This document shows, in pieces, positions 17,379 through 27,900 of a stretch of 64,000 bases of DNA. Positions within the stretch are counted from its first letter, which is position 1, and every line of letters starts with the position of its first letter. The stretch is from Vibrio rhodolitus (lineage in GTDB: Bacteria; Pseudomonadota; Gammaproteobacteria; Enterobacterales; Vibrionaceae): assembly GCF_003350325.1 (NCBI RefSeq), contig NZ_QLYZ01000014.1, positions 62,001 to 126,000 of the forward strand, given 5' to 3'. Both the position numbers and the translations under genes were made by a program. The notes below the pieces were generated by a model. It searched no databases. It was not told the DNA's origin and was given only the letters and a program-made list of their open reading frames with translations.

Positions 17379-18449
17379 ATGAACAGTGTTTTCGCTACTG
17401 TCAGAAGTATTGTAATAATAATGGCTGCGTTGTTCATTGGCTCTGTGACATTTGGCGTAAATGCCTATACGCTGTCTTGGACATCGACTGATGATTCCGT
17501 TTGGTATTACACAGCGACCTTATCTCACCCATCGTTCAAGAAGGTTTCCAGTTATCATGAGGGGATTGAGTTAAAAACGACTGTGGTTCCTGTACAAAAC
17601 TCAACTTGCAATGTGGGCACTAGTCAATTGTATTCAGGTAACCTATATTCGAGGTGTGGCTTTGTATCTGGACATTCATCCAACGGAAGCCCAACTGAAA
17701 AACCATATTCACATTGGTATTATCTTGAACAACCTATGCCAGTGGAGCCGTACTGGAGCGGTTCAGTTTTAGAAGCCTCCTCATCTTCGAAGCAATCTTT
17801 TGGACCGCTTTTGCCTCAACAATCTCTCGCAAACATCGAACAGCAAGAAGGAGATGGGGTGACATGGTTGAAATTGTGGTCTAGTTCTTATGCTTGGACT
17901 CGAAAATCGAGCGCCCACATTATCTATTTGTCTCGAGAACTTATTGAATCGGATATGTTCGGAAAAAAAACTCGAGTGCAAAATACAGTGACACAGCGCC
18001 TACATATGACTGATCCCGTAAAAACAAGTGACGGTTGTTGCGATACGGGCATTTATGAACATAGTTTATCCTACGAGATAACATTACAAAAGTACCCGCT
18101 TCTTGTCACTCTGCCATCACATGTGGATATGGGGGAGGTGTTAGTAGGCGCTGAGTCTGAGAGTCAGGTGATTCCAGTTTCAGTATCTGCAAACAATAAC
18201 CCTGTGCAAATCGTACCGGGTACTGCGAACATTTCTTTTGAGCGTATAAAAAAACTGTCTGCTAATCACGGTGGTTCGAGTTGTGATGCAATGGTGCAAG
18301 TGTCTAACGAGAATGGTCAAGTGAATAGCGGTGAAATAGTCGATTTACACTCATTTCGTAATGGCATCAATGCAAGAATAATCAACACTCAAGGGTGTGA
18401 TGCTGGTGCTTATGATGGTGTTTTAGCGTTTACCGTAGCATGGAAATAA
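17379..18449 (+). CDS. Candidate two-domain tip adhesin of the pilus
   Basis: A 356-residue protein, about twice the size of the other subunits, at the end of the pilus operon, the usual place and size for a tip adhesin. The signal segment (about 1-27) is followed by an N-terminal domain rich in aromatics and Ser with paired Cys (STCNVGTS and SRCGFVSG, GCCDTG), then a C-terminal pilin-like domain ending DGVLAFTVAWK. ATG 17379 is chosen because AGGAG lies 8 nt upstream; an in-frame ATG at 17346 lacks this. The receptor is unknown. Confidence 0.7.
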   Translation: MNSVFATVRSIVIIMAALFIGSVTFGVNAYTLSWTSTDDSVWYYTATLSHPSFKKVSSYHEGIELKTTVVPVQNSTCNVGTSQLYSGNLYSRCGFVSGHSSNGSPTEKPYSHWYYLEQPMPVEPYWSGSVLEASSSSKQSFGPLLPQQSLANIEQQEGDGVTWLKLWSSSYAWTRKSSAHIIYLSRELIESDMFGKKTRVQNTVTQRLHMTDPVKTSDGCCDTGIYEHSLSYEITLQKYPLLVTLPSHVDMGEVLVGAESESQVIPVSVSANNNPVQIVPGTANISFERIKKLSANHGGSSCDAMVQVSNENGQVNSGEIVDLHSFRNGINARIINTQGCDAGAYDGVLAFTVAWK

Positions 18450-18575
18450 AAAACATCGTTGACGTGTTATTGGTCGAGTGTTGAGTGGTAAAAGGTGTTT
18501 TACCATACAGGTTCTGTTCCTTTGACAAACATATTGCCTATGAATAATTAGTTGACACGACAATAGATTGCAACT

Positions 18576-18602
18576 GAGTCGCTTTTTGCGGCTCTTTTTT
18601 GT
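18576..18602 (+). terminator. Terminator of the pilus operon
   Basis: Stem GAGTCGC / GCGGCTC (one G-U pair) with a T-rich loop and a run of six Ts, about 130 nt after the adhesin stop. Confidence 0.7.
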
Positions 18603-18734
18603 TTGAAAATTCATGGTTTTTTTACTTTGATGATTACTCGGTTTTGCCAGTAAATACAATTAAAACAATTGTTTGACTTTGAAATGACTTAAGCTTTAAC
18701 TTAGTTAAGGAATTAAAGTAAAGGATATATCGCT

Positions 18735-21700
18735 GTGAAAAAGGTTGTTCGGAGAAGGATCTCTTTGCGCGTTGTGTTGGGTGTTATGTTTGTGTGTTGC
18801 ACAGTTATAACCGCGGCGGTGGCTATTTCGTTACAGTACTATTTTTCTAGCAAGAAAGAGTTAGAGCATACACTCAACCGTTACAACACAATTGCTACTG
18901 GTGTTGCTGATTATCTTGGTAACTTACAAAGTTTAGCGGAGAACGCGGCTCGTAGTGGCGCGCAGCTTGTTTCTATCATTGGAATTGATTCGGCTGATGA
19001 GCGAATAATTGTTCCACTTTCGAAACTTCTTGCTCGAGATCCAAACCTTCACAGTATTTTCGTTGCAAAAGCCGATGATGAATTTTTCCAACTTATTAAC
19101 TTATCTTCGCAACAGATAAGAGAGCGGGTTGGTGCAAAAAATAATGACAAGTGGTTGCTTGTCCAACACCAAGGACAGGGAAAAGAGCGCCAAAAAACGT
19201 CAACCTATTACAATAAAAAATTTCAACCGACGGATACTCATTCCGAATTTAGTAATTTTCTGCCTACACAGCGTAGTTGGTATGAAAATGCTAACTTTGA
19301 GACTGTTTATGAGACAGCTCCTTACCTATTTAATACCGTGAAAGTAAACGGTGAAACTTTTTCTATAAAAGTAGAAGGAACCGAGACAGTTGTTGGTGTG
19401 GATATTCTACTGTCTTCTTTGGAATCCCAATTAACCAATCGTTTTGTGGAAAATAGTAAACGTCCTGAGGCAGAGTCGTTTATTTATCAAGAGGATGGGC
19501 GGTTAATCGCAACGAACAAAATGATAGATATTGAGGACCGTATTCCTCTAGTAGCACCGATAAAACTTACTGAAGAGCAGCAATCGTTGGTTAGTCAGTT
19601 GCCCGAGCTCAAAGTCTCCAACCAAAATGACTGGGGACCTTTGGATTATACTGTAGGTGGTCGACCAAATGGATTTGCTATCGATCTGTTCAAAATGATT
19701 TCAGAAATGACAGGTCTAAAGTTTAAGTTTGTTAATGGGCGCTCTTGGGATGAACTAGTAAACGATTTCTCTCGAGGTAATCTCGATATATTGCAGTCAA
19801 TTTCTGACCCTAGCGACTTTTCGAAAAGTGGTGTTCTAGGAGTTCCTCTCTATCGAGGTAACTTTGCGCTGCTTACCAAGCAGGATAATAATGATTTTTC
19901 TAGCCTTGATGCGATCAGTAATCAAAAGATAGGAATTCTTCGAGGCTGGAGTATTCAGGATAACTTATTGGATGCATTTCCCAATTTGACGTTGATTTCT
20001 TATTCTTCACTGCATTCGGCGATTGATGATCTTGAAGCCGGGAATATTTCAGCGGTGCTAGATATGAAGCAAGTGCTACTGAGTAAAGTCCAACAGAAGT
20101 TTCGTAAAGAATTAAAGATAGTACCGATAGAATCTGAGCTCTTGCCAAGAGAGTTCTATTACTCTGTGAGTGAAGAATACAAGGAGATTGTCCAAATAAT
20201 CGATTTAGCGATTAATTCGATCTCTGAAGAACATCGTAGCGAATTGCGCGAGAAGTGGTTTGCACAAGGTGCAACTCAGTCGACGTTTACTTTCATCCCT
20301 TACCCAGAAATTCTTGATATAGGAAAGAAGCGTTCGAATGGCAGCAACGTGCAACTAACGACTATTAATGGGGTAGAAACCTATCTTTATGTTGCCAAAC
20401 TAAGAGAGCTAGATTCGCGATATCTTGCCGTGGTGATTCCTAAATCGTATATCATGGCAGGGGTGAATGAGGTTGCTCTCTACTCAATCGGTGCGTCATT
20501 GTTGGTTCTGTTACTTTTGTTGCCGATAGCTTGGCAAGTCGCACGCCCTATCTCAAAGCCGATAAATCAGTTGAGAGAGCAAGTTCGACTCATTAATCAA
20601 CGCCATTATTCAAAGGTTACTCGCATCCATAGTCGTATTGAGGAAATCCACCAACTCGGTCTATCGGTGATGCGAGGCAGCCACTCGTTAGAAAATTTCG
20701 AGAAACAGCAGAACCTATTCTTTGAGGCGATGATACAGTTGATCGCACGCGCGATTGACGAAAAGTCGCCTTATACTGCCGGGCACTGTAATCGAGTACC
20801 TGAAATCGCTTTGATGTTAGCTGAAGCAGCTGAAATATCTGACAGTGAACCATTTAAAAACTTCAAATTTGAAAATGATGATGAACGACGAGAGTTTCGA
20901 GTAGCGGCTTGGTTACATGACTGTGGCAAGATCGCGACGCCAGAGTATGTGGTTGATAAAGGCAGTAAACTCGAAACGAACTATAACCGTATCCATGAGG
21001 TCAGAATGCGGTTTGAAGTATTGTGGCGAGATGCGCAAATTGATTACCTCCTGTCACGCTTGGAAAAAGAAGTGGACCTAGAGAGTGATTTGCGAAGTGA
21101 TCTAGCTGCATTAAGGGAAGAGTTTGCTTTTATCGCTAATGCGAACGTCGGCGGAGAGTTTATGTCTGACGATGATGTTACTCGATTGAAGCAATTAGCA
21201 GAGAAAGAATGGACTCGTTATTTTGATGCTGGTTTAGGGTTATCACCGTTAGAAGAAACGCGTTATCAACCGCAGCAAACTCCTGCAACGGAAAAGCTGT
21301 TATCTGATAAACCCGAACATATCATAGAGCGCGAACAACCTTTTGGCGATGTGGCGCAATTTGGTATTAACATGGAAGTGCCTGACAAACTCTATAATCA
21401 TGGCGAGCTGTATAATCTATCTGTAAGACGTGGAACACTTTCTAATGAAGAACGGTTTAAAATTAATGAGCATATGATCAGTGGAATAAAAATGTTGGAA
21501 AGCATTCCATTTCCACCTGAGTTGGCTCGTGTTCCACGCTACGCAACAACCCACCACGAGACACTATTGGGAACAGGTTACCCAAGGGGATTAAACCATA
21601 ATGAGCTCTCAATACCTGAACGGATCCTAGTTGTCGCAGACATTTTTGAGGCATTAACGGCATCGGATAGGCCTTACAAGAAAGCTAAGCCACTTAGTGA

Positions 21701-21875
21701 GTCAATCACTATTTTATCGAAGATGGTAGAGAGTGGTCATGTCGATAGAGACATATTTGAATTACTGCTAACTAGTGGTGTTTACCAGCAATACGCTGAG
21801 CAGTATTTACCGCGCGAATTAAGAGATCTGGATGACATAGAACGATTCGTTTCGAGCCATAGCAAGAGAGTATGA
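18735..21875 (+). CDS. Membrane receptor with two periplasmic sensing regions and an HD-GYP domain
   Basis: A 1,046-residue protein (GTG start). Order: TM helix 15-37; a Cache-like periplasmic region about 40-260; a solute-binding (SBP_bac_3-like) domain about 285-515; a second TM about 580-605; a HAMP-like linker; then HD-GYP from about 665. HDCGK is at 728-732 and HHETLLGTGYP ends with GYP at 948-950, so the c-di-GMP phosphodiesterase motifs are intact. An insertion of about 150 acidic residues separates the two halves of the HD-GYP domain. It should hydrolyse c-di-GMP in response to two kinds of extracellular cue. It lies between the pilus operon and the VieA/VieS-like genes. Confidence 0.88.
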   Translation: MKKVVRRRISLRVVLGVMFVCCTVITAAVAISLQYYFSSKKELEHTLNRYNTIATGVADYLGNLQSLAENAARSGAQLVSIIGIDSADERIIVPLSKLLARDPNLHSIFVAKADDEFFQLINLSSQQIRERVGAKNNDKWLLVQHQGQGKERQKTSTYYNKKFQPTDTHSEFSNFLPTQRSWYENANFETVYETAPYLFNTVKVNGETFSIKVEGTETVVGVDILLSSLESQLTNRFVENSKRPEAESFIYQEDGRLIATNKMIDIEDRIPLVAPIKLTEEQQSLVSQLPELKVSNQNDWGPLDYTVGGRPNGFAIDLFKMISEMTGLKFKFVNGRSWDELVNDFSRGNLDILQSISDPSDFSKSGVLGVPLYRGNFALLTKQDNNDFSSLDAISNQKIGILRGWSIQDNLLDAFPNLTLISYSSLHSAIDDLEAGNISAVLDMKQVLLSKVQQKFRKELKIVPIESELLPREFYYSVSEEYKEIVQIIDLAINSISEEHRSELREKWFAQGATQSTFTFIPYPEILDIGKKRSNGSNVQLTTINGVETYLYVAKLRELDSRYLAVVIPKSYIMAGVNEVALYSIGASLLVLLLLLPIAWQVARPISKPINQLREQVRLINQRHYSKVTRIHSRIEEIHQLGLSVMRGSHSLENFEKQQNLFFEAMIQLIARAIDEKSPYTAGHCNRVPEIALMLAEAAEISDSEPFKNFKFENDDERREFRVAAWLHDCGKIATPEYVVDKGSKLETNYNRIHEVRMRFEVLWRDAQIDYLLSRLEKEVDLESDLRSDLAALREEFAFIANANVGGEFMSDDDVTRLKQLAEKEWTRYFDAGLGLSPLEETRYQPQQTPATEKLLSDKPEHIIEREQPFGDVAQFGINMEVPDKLYNHGELYNLSVRRGTLSNEERFKINEHMISGIKMLESIPFPPELARVPRYATTHHETLLGTGYPRGLNHNELSIPERILVVADIFEALTASDRPYKKAKPLSESITILSKMVESGHVDRDIFELLLTSGVYQQYAEQYLPRELRDLDDIERFVSSHSKRV

Positions 21876-22299
21876 TCTTTTTGATACCAAGTACGGCAAG
21901 GCGAGATTGTCACAGTATTTTTTATTATTGATATAGTGATATGTTGCAAATTAGGTAAAGAAAAAAGTCCTACAAAAACAGAGTTTCTTTGATAGTTCAT
22001 CTTGAGTAAATTAGCACCTCTTAGTTGTCATCGTTTCTAAATTAATGAACAAGATGATGACTAAGCGGCGAAGCCTACTTGGCTTTGTACAACAGAGGTG
22101 ATGGATGGAAAGTACCGTATTCGGAAAATCATAAAGAGACGATATAGCGTTCGCCATAGAGATTATGCGGCAATAGCACTGCCATTAGCATTAAGAGCAG
22201 TCTCTGAAAATATATGGATATTAGAGTTTTTTAAGCAATTGTTCGAAATCATAACGTTGCTTACTAATTTATATTTATTTATAAAAGGTCTAGTATTAA
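21876..22299. other. Leader region upstream of the lone receiver gene
   Basis: 424 bp without a supported gene. It holds shared promoter element 2 (21961-22012), then a 12-bp stem (22021-22032 with 22053-22064, two G-U pairs) and a small hairpin AAGCC / GGCTT (22071-22085). The segment 22071-22086 closely matches the early leader at 28677-28693, again soon followed by ACAACA. A 75-codon ORF from 22101 exists but is not convincing. Confidence 0.5.
21961..22012 (+). promoter_or_regulatory. Shared promoter element 2, receiver gene
   Basis: A6-G-TCCTAC-A4 at 21961-21977, exactly 33 nt, then TAAATT at 22007-22012. The geometry is identical to element 1, including the same -10-like hexamer. Confidence 0.6.
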
Positions 22300-22767
22300 G
22301 TGTTTTCTATTATTATAAGCGATTTTGAACCTATCAGACATTACATTAGAAATGGCATTAAACAGCACTTTGGCTTTAGTCATGCTATGGTGGTTAACGA
22401 TATAAAAGAATTAACCAACCAAAAAATTGATAGTTTGATAAATGAGTTTGGTAATGTATCACTATTTTTTGATTTAGATGAGAAACCTCGTCTTATAAAT
22501 AGTAAATCTAAAATAAAACGGAAAACTATTTTTGATGTAATGAATGCGTTAGACCGAAAATCAAGTGTTAGCTTGTTTGTTTTAGGAAGTGAACCTTCCT
22601 TTTTGGAAAACAAAAACGCGATCATTAACCATAATGTTCAATCATATCAGATGTTGTCTAAGCCGTTTAATGGTCAACAATTAAGCAGGTTTATCAATAT
22701 TAACCTAGGCAACGCTAATGGTGATAAAAGAGTCTACCCGACTAGAGCTATGTTGTTTGCTGCATAG
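22300..22767 (+). CDS. Stand-alone degenerate receiver-domain protein
   Basis: A 155-residue protein with a GTG start and AAAAGG 11 nt upstream. The pattern fits a receiver: first strand and acidic pocket FSIIISDFEP, a central strand ending FFDLDE where the phospho-acceptor Asp would be, a Ser after a strand (VLGSEP) in the Thr/Ser position, and a late Lys-Pro pair (LSKPFNGQQL). The acidic pocket is reduced and the sequence is divergent, so phosphorylation is doubtful. It could titrate a partner, as VieB-type proteins are proposed to do, but it lacks VieB's TPR part. Preceded by a shared promoter element; very AT-rich. Confidence 0.55.
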   Translation: MFSIIISDFEPIRHYIRNGIKQHFGFSHAMVVNDIKELTNQKIDSLINEFGNVSLFFDLDEKPRLINSKSKIKRKTIFDVMNALDRKSSVSLFVLGSEPSFLENKNAIINHNVQSYQMLSKPFNGQQLSRFININLGNANGDKRVYPTRAMLFAA

Positions 22768-22893
22768 CCATGAGTAGCTTGGGAACAAATAGCAAATTTG
22801 ATAACGTTATTTAACCTGTTTTGGACTCACCTAGACAACGAATCTTTGTTAGTAGTCGCGGTGAGTCTTAAAAGCTTAACTATTCAATATATG

Positions 22894-24636
22894 CTACAAG
22901 TTAAGTACTCTAGCGAGCTCGACGATGGATTTGACCCCCATTTTCTGCAATATGCGCGTTTTGAAAGTGCTTACCGTTTTAGGACTGAGATCAAGCTCAT
23001 AACAAATGTGTTTATTGGTAAAACCCGCCAATAGTAGCTGAGCAATTTTTTGTTCGCTTTGCGACAGTTTTGGCTGGTTTCTTTTCTTTTTATTATTGTG
23101 TTGGCTATCAATAAACTTAGCCAGGTTGATCGAAGTACTCGTAATATCTTCTGTGCTTGAGACGGTTGGAATCACAAGTTCAGAGACAGAAGGATCTCCT
23201 TGTTCAACTAATAGCACGGCATTTCGTTTTCTAACGGTGTTGCTTATGTCTGAACGGATGTTATCTGGTAAAGACTGGAATGACTTGGCATCAACCACGA
23301 CAAAACTGTTTGATGCCTCATTGAGTAATTCTATAAACAAACTTGGATTTGATGCCAGTATAATGGGGTTTGAGCTTAACTCTTTCGCTACGAGTTTTTG
23401 TATTGCTTTGCCTCGTAGTTGGAGTTGGTCGAACAAAATAACGGTATCGTATTGTTCTTCTTTACTCCAAGAAGTGGCTTCACCAGAAACGGCTCGATGT
23501 AAAGATGCCAACTCAAGGAAACTCATCGGTGCACCGGTATAGAAACCTTGACAAATATCAACGCCGAGCTCTTTGAGATACTCCCATGTTTGTTGATCTT
23601 CTATCCCTTCTGCAACGCAAGATAGACCCAATGCTTGAGCGAGCCTCAAGGCGGCAAGGGTAAGTTGTTGGTGCTTATAATTGGTAACAACATTGGAAAC
23701 AAAGCGACGATCAATCTTGAGTTCCGATATCGGCAAGTCAATCAATTGGTTAAGAGATGCGTATCCGGTACCAAAGTCATCGATTGAAAAACTGACGCCA
23801 TAAAGGTTCAGGCGAGCTAAATTTTCTAATACCGTTGGAGTTGGCTGAAATGCCTTATGTTCAGTGATTTCTAAGGTAAGCTTTTCTAGAGGAAATCCAT
23901 TTTGTTGGCATATTTCTACCGTTTTTTCACAAAATTCTGTATTTAAAAAATTGGTATCGATGTTGAGCGATAGCTGAGGGGGAGAAAGTATGGTACCAAG
24001 GTCAAGAGTACTTCGCTCCAACATAAAATAGTAGAGGTCTAATAAGAGATTATGTTCAGAGAGAATAGATAAAAACTGACTTGGAACCAGCATCCCATGT
24101 TCTGGATGGTTCAAACGAGCTAGCGCTTCGACACCTACTAATTCAGCTTTATTGAAGCTAAATTGTGGTTGATAAAGTGGTAATACTGAATGGCTTCGAA
24201 ATGCACTTAAGACGTCATCGGCTTCTGGCTTAAACTCGTCTTGTGTCTGCTTACTCTCTGCTAGATGTGAGAGAAACAGGTCTATTTCTAGGCTTAACTT
24301 TTCCGAGTCGAACGGTTTTGACAGGATACTTGTATATTCGTATCCAAGTTGATGGCACATACCTTTAGTTAGTTCTTTAATTGTGTCGTCAACAACACTT
24401 ACGATTACGACACCTCTAGTGGTATTTGGCGTCAGCTTTTTTGAAAGTAGCGTGATGCCGTCGGCTTCAGGCATTCTGATATCAGTAAAAATAAGATCAT
24501 ACTGAGTTGAAGCGGTTGCATTATGAATGCTCTCAAGGTTACTCGTGATAGTAATATCGTTGTAGCCCAGATCTTGCAATAGCATTTTTAAGTAAAGAGC
24601 TTGAGGATAGTCGTCTTCGATTATTAATGTTTTCAT
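22894..24636 (-). CDS. vieA: VieA-like response regulator: REC - EAL - pseudo-REC - LuxR-type HTH
   Basis: A 580-residue protein starting MKTLIIEDDYPQ. A receiver (1-120; acidic pair ED, phospho-acceptor Asp52 in FTDIRMPEADG, Lys in SKPFD) is followed by an EAL phosphodiesterase domain (about 145-385). The catalytic set looks complete: EAL, LNID, LEITE, DDFGTG, LKID, AEGIE and QG. A third region (about 400-500) resembles a receiver without its acidic residues. The C-terminal LuxR/NarL-type helix-turn-helix (about 515-580) has ELDLSPKTVSTFKTRILQKMGV. REC-EAL-HTH is the VieA architecture of V. cholerae. An upstream ATG at 24720 adds 28 untypical residues. It is divergent from the VieS-like kinase. 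Orthology to vieA rests on architecture only. Confidence 0.85.
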   Translation of the reverse strand: MKTLIIEDDYPQALYLKMLLQDLGYNDITITSNLESIHNATASTQYDLIFTDIRMPEADGITLLSKKLTPNTTRGVVIVSVVDDTIKELTKGMCHQLGYEYTSILSKPFDSEKLSLEIDLFLSHLAESKQTQDEFKPEADDVLSAFRSHSVLPLYQPQFSFNKAELVGVEALARLNHPEHGMLVPSQFLSILSEHNLLLDLYYFMLERSTLDLGTILSPPQLSLNIDTNFLNTEFCEKTVEICQQNGFPLEKLTLEITEHKAFQPTPTVLENLARLNLYGVSFSIDDFGTGYASLNQLIDLPISELKIDRRFVSNVVTNYKHQQLTLAALRLAQALGLSCVAEGIEDQQTWEYLKELGVDICQGFYTGAPMSFLELASLHRAVSGEATSWSKEEQYDTVILFDQLQLRGKAIQKLVAKELSSNPIILASNPSLFIELLNEASNSFVVVDAKSFQSLPDNIRSDISNTVRKRNAVLLVEQGDPSVSELVIPTVSSTEDITSTSINLAKFIDSQHNNKKKRNQPKLSQSEQKIAQLLLAGFTNKHICYELDLSPKTVSTFKTRILQKMGVKSIVELARVLNL

Positions 24637-24819
24637 AGATTCGGTTACTAATGTCTGGGGTGTGTAACTTTTGCTCAATAACAACGAGTTACATTCAACC
24701 TTTAATGGCATTGCTGACATGTATGAGTCTAGCTATCCTGACTCTATATGGTCAACAATTATATGCATGCTATTTTGTAACTTTTACTTAGTAATTGAAT
24801 AAAAAACGCCTGAATAAAT

Positions 24820-24847
24820 CCAAGCTATAAATTTTGCTATAGCTTGG
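24820..24847. promoter_or_regulatory. Perfect inverted repeat between the vieA-like and vieS-like genes
   Basis: CCAAGCTATA / TATAGCTTGG, 10-bp arms with an 8-nt spacer, in the 287-bp divergent intergenic region. There is no T run. It is a candidate operator for a dimeric regulator, possibly autoregulation by the VieA-like protein, or an RNA hairpin in the kinase leader. Confidence 0.45.
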
Positions 24848-24923
24848 AAATTATCTGATGTATTCTTTACTTAACTATATGAATAGTTGAATGAAATGGA
24901 ATTTTGTGGAGCTGGAGTTTGTT

Positions 24924-27900
24924 GTGTTTAAGAAAATATTTGCGATTTTTCTTTGTTTGATTTTCAGTGGTCTGGCATCTGCGAAAGGCAGTTCTTCCTC
25001 TGGTAGTGTGCAAGAGCCTATCTTGAAAGTAGGGGTGACCAGCTCACCACTTTACCCATACTGGGGGGGGAGCACTAAGCTACCTAAAGGCATCATTCAC
25101 GATATTGCCTCATTAATGGAAAAACAAATGAAAGTCGACATTCAATATGTTGCTTTCAATACTTTAGCTGAAATCAAGGAGGCAGTAGCTTTAGGTAAAA
25201 TTGATTTAGCGATAGGTTACATAAAGACCGCAGACAATAAAGATCAGTTCCTGTTCTCAAACCCTATTTATAAAGATGAAATTGTAGGTTGGATCGATGA
25301 TGCCGCAAAAGCGAAAGCTCAAAATGTTGACAATCTTAAATGGGCGTGTATCAAAGGCTCAAGTCATTGTACTGTACTTGAACAAATTGGAGTCGACTCG
25401 ATTCGGCAAGTAGCAACCAGTGCTGAACTTCATGAACAGCTAAACTCTAATGATGTGGATGCGTTAATTGGGTTTTATTCATCATTTCTTTATCAGTTTA
25501 AGGTTAATAGTAATGATGAACAAAAAATGTATTTTGATGAAAGGTTTGGTAGCATTTATTCCAGAGTGCTAATGAATAAAGAGAATTATGATCTCAAAAA
25601 AATGATTGATAACTTTATTTTTGAGGTTAAGCATTACTCTAAATCTGATGTGTTCGATAATTTTTATTTCAAACATAGTAATAATCGAGATATTTATGCT
25701 GATTGGTATGATAATGATAGTAGTGAACTAGTAATAAGATACTCGATTGACGAAGATGTATTCCCATATTCCTATATTGACGAGAAAACGGGGAATTATG
25801 TCGGGTTTATTCATGATTTTTTCGACCGCGTTGAGGCAATAACACCTTTAGAGTTTGAGTACGTGCCTCCTGGCGAGCAAGATATCACAGATATGTTGCT
25901 ACATGGTGTCATTGACGTGGTGCCAATCGTAAAAAAGGAAAGTTATAGTACAAAGCTGTTTAGTTTTACTCAAGACATCATTGATGTGAGGTATACATTA
26001 ATAGAAAAAACATCAAGTGATGGAGTGGATAAATTTGGCGTTCTAGACAGGTTTAGCAATTTAAAAAATGATACTCGAGCTGTTGGTTACACGATCTACG
26101 ATGATGTAGATAGTATTCTATCTGATTTTAAGTCGGGAGTGATTAATCATGCTTATCTAAATAAATACTTAGTTGATTTGATTATTCGAGATTATAAAGA
26201 CTTAGACTTTAAAGTACACAAAACAGGAAGTAGCGTTAACTTAGATACTAAGGCGCCAATGCTTCTCCGCCGGGGTGATGACCAACTTCAAGAAATGTTA
26301 GAGTCTGCGTTTTCTTTGTTATCTTACGGAGAGATTAACAGTATATGGAAAGATTATGACAAGGTTAATTATCACATTGGTTATGATAAAGAAGAAATAA
26401 AGAAGTTTATCTATTTTATTTTGTTGGTTTTATTGCCTTTGGCAATTTTTGTTTTTTCCTATTTAACAAAAACCAGGAAAAAGTTAATCGGGCATGCGCA
26501 TGAGGTCCAATTGTCTGAAGCGCAAAGGAAGTTTCTTCATGATATTATCGACAACATCCCAAGTTATATTTGTATTCGCGATGTTAAGGGTGAAATACTT
26601 CTTTCAAATAAGGAGTTTTCCGATTTTTACCATGCATGTGATTGCCAAAAAAACGAATGTATGAAGGTATTCTTTGATAATAGCAGACTTAACATGGCTG
26701 GAGGTTTTTCGGAAAACATCGAGGTAACAGACTCTTCTCATCCATTATTTGGTCGATATTTTCATGTAGAGAATAAATCCATTACAGACTATGTTGATAA
26801 AAAAGAGTTTTTTATGACCATTTTATCAGATGTCACTGAAGTAAAAGAAAGAGAGAATTATCTACAACAAGCCCGTCAAAATGCAGAGTCCTTAGCACAA
26901 CAGAAGCAACACTTTTTAGCTGTGGTTAGTCACGAGCTCAGAACGCCAATTTCCGGCATTCTAGGTTTAATGGAATTATTAGGTGAAAGGCTAGAAGACA
27001 AATTTAATAGAGAAATATTGCATAATGCATCGATGTCTACCAGCAAACTCAAGTTGTTGGTTGATGACATACTTGATTTTTCAAAGCTAGAAGCTAAGCA
27101 GCTCAGTGTTACACCAGAGCTGGTTAACTTGCCAAAAGAAATCAGCCCAATCATTCGCTCTTTCGATGTGCTCGCGGAGCGCAAAGGTCTTCGTTTCTAC
27201 CTTGACTGGAAACCAAGTCGCTTTTTTGAGGCTGAAGTAGACATACTCCGTGTTTCTCAAGTTATTTCAAATATCTTGTCGAACGCAATCAAATTCACTG
27301 AAAATGGTGCGGTTTCTTGTTTTATTCGTTTAGAAGAAAACAGTTTACTGATTCGAGTCGAAGACCAGGGCATCGGAATGGACGCCGCAGAACTGCAAAA
27401 TATTTTTGCTCCGTTTGTCCAAGCTCAGAATACGATAGCGAGAAAATTTGGTGGAACAGGCTTAGGAATGTCCATCGTTAAGAACTTAGTTGAGATGATG
27501 GGAGGAACTATATCCGTCAGCTCAGAGAAGTATATTGGAACAAATGTAACAGTAGTGATCCCTGTAAAGACGACGGAGTTTGTAGCAACTGACACGCTTG
27601 CCAAGTATGAGATAGAAGATCATAACATCGCAAGATGGCTGGATGTAAACCAGATTGGCTATCGCTTGAGTAAACCAGAACATCAGCGCGAAGAGAGTAA
27701 CTTTTATCCAAGCGTTGTCGTGGAATTGCTGGCGCAGCAGTTTGAAACAACCGAGGTTTGTCATTGTATCAGCGAGATGAGCATGCTAAGCGGTAAGGTG
27801 CTTGTTATTGATGACGACCCAGTGAACCGGTTTTTGGTTCAACTCCAACTGAAAACGTTAGGATTGGAGGCTGAAATTGTCGCAGATTCTTCTTTAGCAT

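Noticed and set aside
22098..22328. A 75-76 codon ORF with a basic N-terminus and hydrophobic C-terminus upstream of the lone receiver gene
   Set aside because: AGAGG is only 2 nt from the ATG, the frame runs into the next gene, and no family is recognisable; it lies in the predicted leader of the receiver transcript.
22300..22767. Assignment as VieB
   Set aside because: VieB of V. cholerae is much longer and has TPR repeats; only a receiver-like region is present here.
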